From the NCBI GenBank assembly GCA_019747815.1, contig JAIEQJ010000011.1, positions 1 through 50,888 on the forward strand: DNA of 50,888 nt, in the 5' to 3' direction. Source of the DNA: Hyphomonadaceae bacterium. GTDB lineage: Bacteria; Pseudomonadota; Alphaproteobacteria; Rhizobiales; Hyphomicrobiaceae. Below are positions 21,525 to 30,532 of the stretch, piece by piece. Position numbers and translations under genes: made by a program. A model generated the notes under the pieces. The model ran no database searches and was not told where the DNA came from. It worked only from the letters and a program-made list of their open reading frames with translations. Numbering within the stretch: position 1 is the first letter of the stretch; each line of letters starts with the position of its first letter.

Positions 21525-23027
21525 ATGGCGATGGCAGAAAAGGCGCCGGCTGCTGAAGGCAAACTGAGGCGCGCTCAGATGCTGATCGACGGCAGCTGGA
21601 CGGGGAGCGCCTCCGGCGAGGAGATCACCGTCGAAAATCCCGGCAACCGCCAGATGATCGCCAGCATCCCGCGCGGGCGTGCGCAAGACATCGACCGGGC
21701 CGTCAAGGCGGCGAGCCAAGCCTTTGCGAGCTGGAGCAAGGTGGCGCCACGCGACCGCGGACGCATCCTGCAGAAGATCGCTGATGCCATGGAAGCGCGC
21801 ATCGAGGAGCTGGCCCGCATCGTCGCCGAGGAGACCGGCAACGCCATCCGCACCCAGGCGCGGCCCGAGTCCAAGCTCGCCGCCGACATCTTCCGCTACT
21901 TCGGCGGTCTCGCCAGCGAGCTCAAGGGCGAGACCATTCCGCTCGGCGAGCACGTGCTGAGCTACACCCGCCGCGAGCCGATCGGCGTGGTGGGCGCCAT
22001 CATTCCATGGAACGCTCCCGTGCTGCTCGGCTCGCTCAAGATTGCGCCCGCGCTGTGCGCCGGCAACACGCTCGTGCTCAAGGCGGCCGAAGATGCCCCG
22101 CTCGGCATCTTGTGGATCGCGGCGATCTGCCAGGAGTTCCTGCCCAAGGGCGTGCTCAACGTCCTCACCGGGTTGGGGGTGGAAGCCGGCGCGGCGCTCG
22201 CCAACCATCCGGGCGTGCGCAAGCTCTCGTTCACCGGCTCGACCGAGGTCGGCAAGCAGATCATGAAGGCAGCGTCCGAGCGCATCGTGCCGGTGTCGCT
22301 GGAGCTCGGCGGCAAGAGCCCGTCCATCGTCTATCCCGACGCCAATGAAGACTGGGTCGTCGACGGCATCATCGCTGCCATGCGCTTCACGCGCCAGAGC
22401 CAGTCGTGCACCGCAGGCTCGCGCATGTTCCTGCATGCCGACATCTTCGACAGCTTCCTCGGCAAGCTCGCGGAGAAGACCTCCAGGCTCAAGATCGGCG
22501 ATCCGCTCGATGAGGCGACCGACATGGGGGCCATCATCAACGAGAAGCAGTTCAAGAAGGTGTGCGGCTACGTGGAGGACGGGATGCGCCAGCCCGGCGC
22601 CAAGATGGTGTTCGGCGGCCTGCCGCCCAAGTCCGGGCCGCTGGCGCAGGGCTATTTCGCCATCCCGACCGTGTTTGCCAAGGATGCCAACGACTGGCGC
22701 CTGGCGCGCGAGGAGATCTTCGGGCCCGTTCTCGTCGCCATCCGCTGGACCGACGAGGCGGAGGCCATCCGCATGGCCAACGACACGCACTATGGCCTGG
22801 CAGCGTATGTGTGGACGCATGACATCGGCCGCGCTCTGCGTGCGGCGCATGCGATGGAGGCGGGCTGGGTGCAGATCAACCAGGGCCTCGGCCAGGTGCC
22901 CGGCCACTCCTACGGCGGCATCAAGCAGTCGGGCATCGGCCGCGAGTTCTCGCTGGAGGGCATGCTGGACAGCTTCACGCACCGGAAGAACGTGACGATC
23001 AATTTGAACACGCCGGTGCGGCCGTAA
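21525..23027 (+). CDS. NAD(P)-dependent aldehyde dehydrogenase
   Basis: A 500-residue ALDH-superfamily enzyme oxidising an aldehyde to the acid. The NAD-binding region has GVVGAIIPWNAPVLLGSLKI, PALCAGNTLVLKAAEDAP and FTGSTEVGKQIMKAA. The general base is Glu260 (VSLELGGKSPSIVYPDA) and the nucleophile Cys295 (RQSQSCTAGSRMFL). The C-terminus has EEIFGPVLVAIRWTDEAEAI and the typical YGGIKQSGIGREFSLEGM. The ATG at 21525 follows GGAGGG. The closest look is to broad-specificity or betaine-type ALDHs; the substrate is not evident from neighbours, and it appears monocistronic. Confidence 0.95.
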   Translation: MAMAEKAPAAEGKLRRAQMLIDGSWTGSASGEEITVENPGNRQMIASIPRGRAQDIDRAVKAASQAFASWSKVAPRDRGRILQKIADAMEARIEELARIVAEETGNAIRTQARPESKLAADIFRYFGGLASELKGETIPLGEHVLSYTRREPIGVVGAIIPWNAPVLLGSLKIAPALCAGNTLVLKAAEDAPLGILWIAAICQEFLPKGVLNVLTGLGVEAGAALANHPGVRKLSFTGSTEVGKQIMKAASERIVPVSLELGGKSPSIVYPDANEDWVVDGIIAAMRFTRQSQSCTAGSRMFLHADIFDSFLGKLAEKTSRLKIGDPLDEATDMGAIINEKQFKKVCGYVEDGMRQPGAKMVFGGLPPKSGPLAQGYFAIPTVFAKDANDWRLAREEIFGPVLVAIRWTDEAEAIRMANDTHYGLAAYVWTHDIGRALRAAHAMEAGWVQINQGLGQVPGHSYGGIKQSGIGREFSLEGMLDSFTHRKNVTINLNTPVRP

Positions 23028-23090
23028 CCGCCGTCGTCCGCCACGTGCAGCGTCGTCCCGGTGCTCGGGGATCGAGCCAACGGCAATCGG

Positions 23091-23140
23091 CGGAGCAAGC
23101 TGATGGATGGATCCCGGAGCGCAAGGCTCGGGGATGACAA
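23091..23140 (+). repeat. Dispersed palindromic repeat, copy 1
   Basis: CGGAGCAAGC, then TGATGGATGGAT, then a hairpin (CCCGGAGC-GCAAG-GCTCGGGG) and ATGACAA. The same frame of conserved flanks around a variable hairpin recurs inverted at 39005-39052. It sits between the convergent ALDH and DsbA-like genes and may also help stop transcription. Confidence 0.6.
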
Positions 23141-23144
23141 GGTG

Positions 23145-23798
23145 CTAGCTCGCCGACTTGGTCACGGGCGCACCGGCGGCGAGCCAGCGCTCGATGGGAT
23201 CGGCGAGGTCTTCCAGCGGGCGGTAGCCGTTGGTGACGAGGGCGTAGCCCTTGGCCTCGCTGCCGGCGATGAGCGTCGGGAAGCCGCGGATGCCGAGTTC
23301 CTGGGCGATGAGGAAATCGCGAAAGGTGGCGTTCTGCACCTCGGGCGACGTGAAGGCCGCGGTGAACGCGGCGCGGTCGAAGCCCGCTTCCTCGGCCACC
23401 TCGGTGATTTCGTCAGCTTTGGTCATGTCGCGGGCCTCGGCGTAGAACGCGCGGCTGACACGCGCCATCATCGGCAGGGCCATGCCGGGCTGCAGCCGCC
23501 GTGCGGTGATGACGGCGCGGCAGGCGGGCTCGGTGTCGTAGATAAACGTCTCGCGATCGAAGAAGGAGGGATCGAACGGCTGGCCCGTGGCCTCGCCGAC
23601 CTTGGTCCAGGCGCCGCGGATGTAGTCCTTATCCTTTCCGGTCATCGGCTCGGTGTTGCCGGCGCGCAGGCCGCCCATGATGAGCTGCAGCCCGAGGCGA
23701 TCCTGGAAACGCTCTGCGAGTGCGGCCATCACCGGCGCAAAGCCGTAGCACCAGGAGCACATGGGATCGGCAATATAGACGAACTGGTGGTCCGGCAT
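23145..23798 (-). CDS. DsbA/FrnE family oxidoreductase
   Basis: A 217-residue thioredoxin-fold protein with the active-site CSWC (Cys14, Cys17) in YIADPMCSWCYGFAPVM right at the N-terminus and the cis-Pro region IRGFPTLIAGSEAKG near the end. No signal peptide is seen, so it is probably cytoplasmic, like FrnE-type members; a helical insert (residues about 60-160) separates the halves. The ATG at 23798 follows GGAG at 8 nt and gives the standard MPDHQFVYIADPMCSWC start; the frame is open 9 codons further. Redox partner and substrate unknown. Confidence 0.9.
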   Translation of the reverse strand: MPDHQFVYIADPMCSWCYGFAPVMAALAERFQDRLGLQLIMGGLRAGNTEPMTGKDKDYIRGAWTKVGEATGQPFDPSFFDRETFIYDTEPACRAVITARRLQPGMALPMMARVSRAFYAEARDMTKADEITEVAEEAGFDRAAFTAAFTSPEVQNATFRDFLIAQELGIRGFPTLIAGSEAKGYALVTNGYRPLEDLADPIERWLAAGAPVTKSAS

Positions 23799-23869
23799 GG
23801 CCGGGTCTCCGCTGATCGCGAGCATCAGGTTTTAGTAGCACAGGTGCCCCGGACTGGGCAGCGGCGGCG

Positions 23870-24577
23870 CTACGACTTGGCGCCTGCCGCTTCCAGCATC
23901 TGCACCATGGCGGTAGCCCCGCGTCCGCGCGCGAGCGCCAGCGGCGTGGCGCCGTTGCGGTCGGGCAGATTGACGTCAGCGCCGGCCTTGATGAGGGCAG
24001 CCAGGGTGGCCTGATGCCGGCTCCCGCCGTCACCCAGCACGATGGCCTCGATCAGCGCCGTCCAGCCCAGGTTGTTGACGTGATCGAGCGGGGCGCGGGC
24101 CTGGATCAGCGCCTCGACAACCTCGGCATGGCCCAAGTGCGCCGCCGCAATCAGCGCCGTTCCGCCGTAGGGGCTGGTGATGGCGCGCGCGTTGCCGCCG
24201 GACGCAAGCGCGAGCTTGAGCATCTCCAGATCGTTCTGCACGGCGGCGATGGTGATGACGTCGTAGCTCTGGTGCTCCAGCGCGTTCATGTTGGCGCCAA
24301 GCTCGATCAGCACGCGCGCCACGGCGATGTCGCGGCGGTAGGCGGCCACCATCAGCGGCGTGCGGCCGAAGCCGTCGCGCTGATTGATGTCGGCGCCGTT
24401 CTGGACGAGCCGCTCGATCTCGGCCGTGCTGCCGCCGACGGCGGCAGCGTGAAGATCGGTGTAGGCTGCAATCTCCTCTGCAGTGGGAGGTGTTTGCGCC
24501 GAGACAGGGGCGCCCGCACCGACGAGGCCTGCCGTGGCCACGAGCAAGCTCAAGAGCAGGCATTGCAGGCCGGGCAT
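23870..24577 (-). CDS. Secreted ankyrin-repeat protein
   Basis: A 235-residue protein with a signal sequence (MPGLQCLLLSLLVATAGLVG, then ...APVSAQ) and five or six ankyrin repeats: TDLHAAAVGGSTAEIERLVQ, DGFGRTPLMVAAYRRDIAVA, GGTALIAAAHLGHAEVVEAL, LGWTALIEAIVLGDGGSR and RNGATPLALARGRGATAMVQ. Such repeats bind proteins, and export points to a periplasmic partner, perhaps as an immunity or regulatory protein. The ATG at 24577 follows AAGGAG. It is flanked by the DsbA-like gene downstream and the DUF1003 gene upstream, all on the minus strand with short gaps. Confidence 0.88.
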   Translation of the reverse strand: MPGLQCLLLSLLVATAGLVGAGAPVSAQTPPTAEEIAAYTDLHAAAVGGSTAEIERLVQNGADINQRDGFGRTPLMVAAYRRDIAVARVLIELGANMNALEHQSYDVITIAAVQNDLEMLKLALASGGNARAITSPYGGTALIAAAHLGHAEVVEALIQARAPLDHVNNLGWTALIEAIVLGDGGSRHQATLAALIKAGADVNLPDRNGATPLALARGRGATAMVQMLEAAGAKS

Positions 24578-24608
24578 GCCGATATCTCCTTCACGGCGCC
24601 GAGGGTGA

Positions 24609-25322
24609 TCACCGGCGGCGCTCCTGCATGATCTCAAGCTGCAGTTGCTGGATTTCCGCCAGGCGCTGCCACTGCTTGCTGATCAGGTGATCGATCTTCT
24701 CATGCAGATGGCGAATCTCAAGCTCGGCCTTGAGATTGACCTGATAGTCGTTGAGGCCGCGCAAGCGGTCCTTGGCCTCTTGCCGCTTCTGGCTCATCAT
24801 GATGATCGGGGCTTGGATTGCAGCCAGGCACGACAGGACGAGGTTGAGCAGGATGAAGGGATAGGGGTCGAACGCGAACCCTTGATGCAGCGCCAGATTG
24901 AGGACGATCCAGGCGCCGAGCACGAGGCCAAACCCCAGGATGAACATCCAGCTTCCGCCCAGGCTTGCAAGTTGATCGGACAGGCGCTCGCCAAAAGTGC
25001 GCTGCTCGGCATATTCCTGCTCGACGTTCTCGGCCAGCGTCTCGTGCGTCGCCAGGCTGTGGGCGACCTTGCGCTCGATTTCGGTCAGATCCCCCGTCTC
25101 GGCTTGCAACAGTTCCTCGACATAGAGGCTGCGATAGCGTGCCAGCTCGGCGCGCGAGACGAGGGCATCCGGCTTCAGGTCCGGGTGCGCGGCGCGAATG
25201 CGCTCAGCAAGGCTGGGCCGCACCATCTCGAGGTTCACGAGCTCGCGACGCGGACGTTCGCGGCCTGAAATGGCGCAAGTGAGACGCTCCTTCTTGGGCG
25301 ACAAGAATTTGGACACGGCCAT
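24609..25322 (-). CDS. DUF1003 domain-containing membrane protein
   Basis: A 237-residue protein with a short N-terminal region containing CAISGRERPRRELVN, a helical linker, two adjacent membrane segments (WMFILGFGLVLGAWIVLNLA and FILLNLVLSCLAAIQAPIIM) and a C-terminal cytoplasmic coiled coil (LKAELEIRHLHEKIDHLISK, AEIQQLQLEIMQERR). The 'PYPFILLNLVLSxxAAxQAPIIMMSQNRQ' block is the DUF1003 signature. Function unknown. The ATG at 25322 has GGAGGT only one base away; a GTG two codons in (25316) has better spacing and may be the true start. Confidence 0.88.
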   Translation of the reverse strand: MAVSKFLSPKKERLTCAISGRERPRRELVNLEMVRPSLAERIRAAHPDLKPDALVSRAELARYRSLYVEELLQAETGDLTEIERKVAHSLATHETLAENVEQEYAEQRTFGERLSDQLASLGGSWMFILGFGLVLGAWIVLNLALHQGFAFDPYPFILLNLVLSCLAAIQAPIIMMSQKRQEAKDRLRGLNDYQVNLKAELEIRHLHEKIDHLISKQWQRLAEIQQLQLEIMQERRR

Positions 25323-25527
25323 ACCTCCGTGCAAGCCGTTTCAGAGTTGGCGAGTGGCAACCGGCGTCGCATGCAGCGCCCGCCTGGTCCGCGATGCGCA
25401 GGCGTCAGTTTGCCGGCCGCGGTTCTAGCAGCGGAGGCATGGACCGTGAAGGAGATTTCGGCATCTGGGTCAATGTCTTCACGAAAATGTTCCGGGCTCG
25501 ACCAAGGGACGCACGGATGCCAGCCCA

Positions 25528-25593
25528 CATGCGCCAAAGGGCGCGCAAATCCCAGATGATCCGGTCCGAGGCCGCGCGAGGCGAACCCCAATG
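25528..25593 (+). repeat. Imperfect direct repeat of the ettA 5' region, copy A
   Basis: About 66 bp starting CATGCGCCAAAGGGCGCGC and containing GATCCGG, GAGGCCGCGCG, GGCGAA and CCCCAAT. It aligns with 26581-26648, which spans the real ettA translation start, at roughly 80-85% identity by eye. The copies flank the lipoprotein gene at 25609-26400. The rest of 25323-25608 shows no gene. Confidence 0.6.
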
Positions 25594-25608
25594 CTGGACG
25601 ATGAGCCA

Positions 25609-26400
25609 TCACTGCTTGGACGGCGGTTCCTTGTCTCTGGCGCGCTCGGCGGTCTTCGTTCCCATAACCTCCGGGATGGTCGTGGCAAGACTGTGCTCGA
25701 CCAGGGCGCGTGTGGCGCTCTTGAGCCTGTCAGTGTGAACCGCCTGGGGATTGGCCGGCCACCACGTGCGGTCCAATGTGCGATACGGCCCGTTGATGAC
25801 CCGTCCCACCAGGGACGCACCGATCTGAAATTCGGTCCTCTGCCAGCCCAACCGCTCGAATGTCCGCCCGTCGTAGACGTGGACCGTGGTGATGGCGAAG
25901 AGGTGGACGTTGTCGGCGTTTATCAGGCCTCCGGCCTCAACCATGCCGAGACCCGCGACAGCCTGGTTGGTGCTGCTGAAAGGCACGCCGGCGCGGGTTA
26001 TGACGACGTAGAGGTCGTGCTTCTGGGAGGCGGCAATAGTGCGAACGATGCCCTGAAGCACCGCGCCGGAGTCGGTGAACGCGCTCGGGCTCTCATAGGA
26101 GGCAAATGCTCCCTTTGGATAGCTGATCCTCTTGACGGCGAAGCGCGTGCCCAGGAGCGCGCTGACCCTGCTCACGACGGCGTCGTCGATGCCCCAGGAA
26201 TCGATTGGCACCTCGTTCAGCTCGTTGCCGAATACGGTGACCCCGATCTTCTGCAGGGCGAATTTGTGGCCAACGGCGGAGATGACGCCGACGGTCTTGG
26301 CGCCCGCGATCGCCTTGGAGGCCTCGGGCGACGGCAGGCCAAGGCTGCCGGTGCAACCACCGACCAGAAGCAGCACCGCAATGACAATGGCCCGATGCAT
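25609..26400 (-). CDS. Putative lipoprotein, no recognised domain
   Basis: A 263-residue protein. The ATG at 26400 gives a lipoprotein signal (MHRAIVIAVLLLVGGCTGSL) with lipobox VGGC. The mature part has AKTVGVISAVGHKFALQKIG, SWGIDDAVVSRVSALLGTRF, SGAVLQGIVRTIAASQKHDL and YVVITRAGVPFSSTNQAVAG, resembling exported proteins of unknown function that act on small exported ligands, but I cannot name a family. The tail is basic and polar. It is opposite in strand to ettA and lies between the two imperfect direct repeats, so it may have been inserted or brought in by recombination. Confidence 0.78.
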   Translation of the reverse strand: MHRAIVIAVLLLVGGCTGSLGLPSPEASKAIAGAKTVGVISAVGHKFALQKIGVTVFGNELNEVPIDSWGIDDAVVSRVSALLGTRFAVKRISYPKGAFASYESPSAFTDSGAVLQGIVRTIAASQKHDLYVVITRAGVPFSSTNQAVAGLGMVEAGGLINADNVHLFAITTVHVYDGRTFERLGWQRTEFQIGASLVGRVINGPYRTLDRTWWPANPQAVHTDRLKSATRALVEHSLATTIPEVMGTKTAERARDKEPPSKQ

Positions 26401-26580
26401 AGTGTCCCCGATCATCCCAGCCCCGCAGGGCCCATGCTTGTCACGCGCGGCGCGGGGTGACAACGAAAGGACGTATGCATCCCGTGCTTTGGCGGAGGAT
26501 GCGGCATTGAGGCCACGCGCCGGCCGGGCCGGCGGCGCGTAAAGGCGCCCATCCACCGCGGGCTTGAGGGCCACCGCCCT

Positions 26581-26632
26581 CATGCGCTAAAAGGCGCGCC
26601 AATCCCCTCTTGATCCGGAACGAGGCCGCGCG

Positions 26633-26648
<16 letters not shown>
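26581..26648 (+). repeat. Imperfect direct repeat of the ettA 5' region, copy B
   Basis: Starts CATGCGCTAAAAGGCGCGCC and includes GATCCGG, GAGGCCGCGCG, the GTG start of ettA (26633) and CCCCAAT in its first codons. It is the functional counterpart of copy A at 25528-25593, about 1.05 kb away in the same orientation. Confidence 0.6.
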
Positions 26649-28294
<1,646 letters not shown>

Positions 28295-28316
28295 TTCATA
28301 GCTGCCCTCGCCCCAA

Positions 28317-28342
28317 CCCTCTCCCTGCACGCGGGGAGAGGG
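28317..28342. terminator. Palindromic repeat / terminator after ettA
   Basis: CCCTCTCCC, a 8-base loop (TGCACGCG) and GGGAGAGGG form a 9-bp stem between the convergent ettA and HxlR-type genes. This 'CCCTCTCCC...GGGAGAGGG' unit is a common dispersed palindrome in this bacterial group; similar units occur at 39155-39290. It is likely to stop or protect transcripts. Confidence 0.55.
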
Positions 28343-28347
28343 GGAGA

Positions 28348-29067
28348 TCACGCCGCCACGCGGCGCTTCTGCTTGGCGAAGGGGCTCAAGCCCAGCCACT
28401 GCTGCATGGAGCGGGCGATGGACTTGTCGCCGATCAGCTCCATGCTGCCGGCATCCATTTCCTCCTTGACCGTCGTCAACCCCATCCAGACCGCGGTCAT
28501 GCTTCTAAGCGAGCTCTTGACGTAGAGGTCGATCTCGAAGCCGGGGTTGGTCGAGCACAGGTCGACCTTGCCGCCGTCGATCACGAGCCACCAGGACCTC
28601 TTCGACGAGGCAAGCTCGGGGTACATGAAATGCACGGTCGTGCGCCGCGGAGGGAGCGGCGTGATGTCAATACTGCGCCGCATGTCCCACATGAGGAGGG
28701 ACGGATCGAGGTTCTTGAGTGAGAGTGAGGACTCCACCCAACGTTGTCCCCAGATGCCAAGCGCCATGACGACGGGGCGCAGGTCTTCCCCGGCTTCTGT
28801 CAACTTGTACTCGAAGATGCCCGGCTGGCCGGTGGGTACCGTCGCAATCACACCCGCCTCCTCCAGCTCCTTGAGCCGTTTGGAGAGCAGCGACGGGGAC
28901 ATCAACGGCACGCCGCGCCTGAGATCATTGAACCGGGTCGTTCCACAGAGAAGCTCTCGCAGAACGAGCGCCGTCCAGCGTGAGCAGACGACCTCGGCTG
29001 CCATCGCCACGGGACAGAACTGGCCGTAGCTGCCTTGCATGTATCTGTCGGTCACGGTGCCCTCCAT
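28348..29067 (-). CDS. HxlR family regulator with C-terminal SCP2-like domain
   Basis: A 239-residue protein. The N-terminal HxlR winged helix reads FCPVAMAAEVVCSRWTALVL, RELLCGTTRFNDLRRGVPLM and SPSLLSKRLKELEEAGVIAT, with the family's Cys in 'GQFCPVA'. The C-terminal 110 residues (VHFMYPELASSKRSWWLVID, KVDLCSTNPGFEIDLYVKSS, MTAVWMGLTTVKEEMDAGSM) look like a sterol-carrier SCP2 fold, suggesting a hydrophobic ligand. It is divergent from the acyl-CoA dehydrogenase gene with two matching palindromes between them, so it probably controls itself and that gene. A GTG at 29055 preceded by GGAGGG is an alternative start. Confidence 0.88.
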   Translation of the reverse strand: MEGTVTDRYMQGSYGQFCPVAMAAEVVCSRWTALVLRELLCGTTRFNDLRRGVPLMSPSLLSKRLKELEEAGVIATVPTGQPGIFEYKLTEAGEDLRPVVMALGIWGQRWVESSLSLKNLDPSLLMWDMRRSIDITPLPPRRTTVHFMYPELASSKRSWWLVIDGGKVDLCSTNPGFEIDLYVKSSLRSMTAVWMGLTTVKEEMDAGSMELIGDKSIARSMQQWLGLSPFAKQKRRVAA

Positions 29068-29106
29068 CTCCAGCAGCGCAATAGCGGAGGTCTAAGGGGG
29101 TGAGAA

Positions 29107-29121
29107 GTACAGATACTGTAC
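29107..29121. promoter_or_regulatory. Candidate HxlR operator 1 (GTACAG-ATA-CTGTAC)
   Basis: A perfect 6-3-6 palindrome 40-54 bp upstream of the HxlR-type gene start. The same GTACAG half-site and spacing recur at 29203-29217. HxlR regulators bind similar short dyads with a GTAC core, so autoregulation is likely (inferred). Confidence 0.6.
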
Positions 29122-29202
29122 CGGCGCGCCGCGCGTCCGCCAACAAAAACAAGAGCATCACGAAGGGTTTGGGTCGGCTCCGGGCCGCTCCCAGGCCGGG
29201 CA

Positions 29203-29217
29203 GTACAGTTCCTGCAC
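29203..29217. promoter_or_regulatory. Candidate HxlR operator 2 (GTACAG-TTC-CTGCAC)
   Basis: The same 6-3-6 layout as operator 1 with one mismatch in the second half, 77 bp upstream of the acyl-CoA dehydrogenase start. Centres of the two sites are 96 bp apart. It probably places the dehydrogenase under the divergent HxlR regulator (inferred). Confidence 0.55.
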
Positions 29218-29293
29218 TGGGAGCACGGCCCGATCGCGGACATGATTGCCCCATCGTTGCTTCCGTCCAAAGCAAGAACAAGGAGAGATCACG

Positions 29294-30451
29294 ATGACGA
29301 CCGCAGCTCCCAAAGCGGCCGCGCCGGTGTCGCGCAGCGCGCCTAAGATTGCACGCGAGCTGGGCCCCGTGTTCGCCAAGCGTGCGAATGAAACCAGCGA
29401 TGAGGACAAGTACGTTGCCGACAACATCGCCCTGCTGAAGACGTCAGGGCTGGTCGAAGCCGGCGTGCCTGTGGAACTCGGCGGCGGCGGAGCCGACGTC
29501 GACGATCTGGCCGCCATGCTGCGCGCGCTTGCCTACCACTGCGGCTCTACGGCCCTGACGTTCTCCATGCACACCCATCAGGTGGCTGTCCCGGCCTGGC
29601 GTTGGGTGCATCAGGCGCCGGCCAAGGCAGCGGTGGAGCCGTTGCTGAAGCGTATTGCCACCGAGCGCATCCTGCTCCTGTCGAGCGGAGGCTCGGACTG
29701 GATCGCGGGGTCGGGCAAGGCCGAGAAGGTGGACGGCGGCTATCGCATCAATGCGCGCAAAATTTTCACCTCCGGCGCCCCGACCGGCGACATCCTGATG
29801 ACCGGCGCCGTGCTCGACGGTCCGGACGGACCCCAGGTGCTGCACTTCGGCGTCCCCATGACGTCGCCGCACGTGAAGGTGCTCGATACCTGGCGCACGC
29901 TCGGCATGCGCGGCACCGGCTCGCACGATGTGCTGATCGAGGGGCATGTGGTGCCTGAGGCGGCCGTGGCCGTGCGGCGCAAGGCTGGCGAGTGGCATCC
30001 GATCTTCCTCGTCATCGCCACCATCGCCTTCCCCCTCATCTATGCGGTCTATCTTGGCGTTGCGGAGTGCGCGCGGGATATGGCGATCGACCTCGCCAAG
30101 CGCAAGCAGCCCAACCGCCATGCCATCGAGCTTGCCGGCCGTATGGAGACGGAGCTGACCGCCGCACGCCTGGCGCTGGAGTCGATGCTGGCCGCCGTTC
30201 GCCTCAACGCGCCCTCGGCCAGCACCGTCAATCAGGTGATGATCGGCCGCCACCTGGTTGGGCGGCACGCGATCGCCGCCGTCGAATACGCCATGGAGCT
30301 GGCGGGCGGCGTGGGCTTCTATCGCTCGGCCGGGCTGGAGCGGAGGTTCCGCGACATTCAGGCCGCGCGCTATCACCCGCTGCAGGCCGGACCGCAGGCG
30401 GAATATGCCGGCGCCACGGCGCTGGGGCTGCCGGTGGAGCGGATCTTCTAA
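29294..30451 (+). CDS. Acyl-CoA dehydrogenase family flavoprotein
   Basis: A 385-residue acyl-CoA dehydrogenase-type protein. The N-terminal helical domain has LLKTSGLVEAGVPVELGGGG and YHCGSTALTFSMHTHQVAVP; the middle beta domain has GYRINARKIFTSGAPTGDIL and WRTLGMRGTGSHDVLIEGHV; the C-terminal helical domain has VEYAMELAGGVGFYRSAGLE and RRFRDIQAARYHPLQAG. The layout resembles the DszC/flavin-monooxygenase-like branch as much as beta-oxidation enzymes, so the reaction is uncertain. The ATG at 29294 follows AGGAGAG. Regulation by the divergent HxlR-SCP2 protein is likely. It appears monocistronic. Confidence 0.9.
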   Translation: MTTAAPKAAAPVSRSAPKIARELGPVFAKRANETSDEDKYVADNIALLKTSGLVEAGVPVELGGGGADVDDLAAMLRALAYHCGSTALTFSMHTHQVAVPAWRWVHQAPAKAAVEPLLKRIATERILLLSSGGSDWIAGSGKAEKVDGGYRINARKIFTSGAPTGDILMTGAVLDGPDGPQVLHFGVPMTSPHVKVLDTWRTLGMRGTGSHDVLIEGHVVPEAAVAVRRKAGEWHPIFLVIATIAFPLIYAVYLGVAECARDMAIDLAKRKQPNRHAIELAGRMETELTAARLALESMLAAVRLNAPSASTVNQVMIGRHLVGRHAIAAVEYAMELAGGVGFYRSAGLERRFRDIQAARYHPLQAGPQAEYAGATALGLPVERIF

Positions 30452-30532
30452 AAGCTGCGGCATTGGCATCCCACGCCCCGGGCAGAGGGGCGGTCGGCAT
30501 GGCGCCTCGGCGCCATGCCAGGGCCCCGGCCC

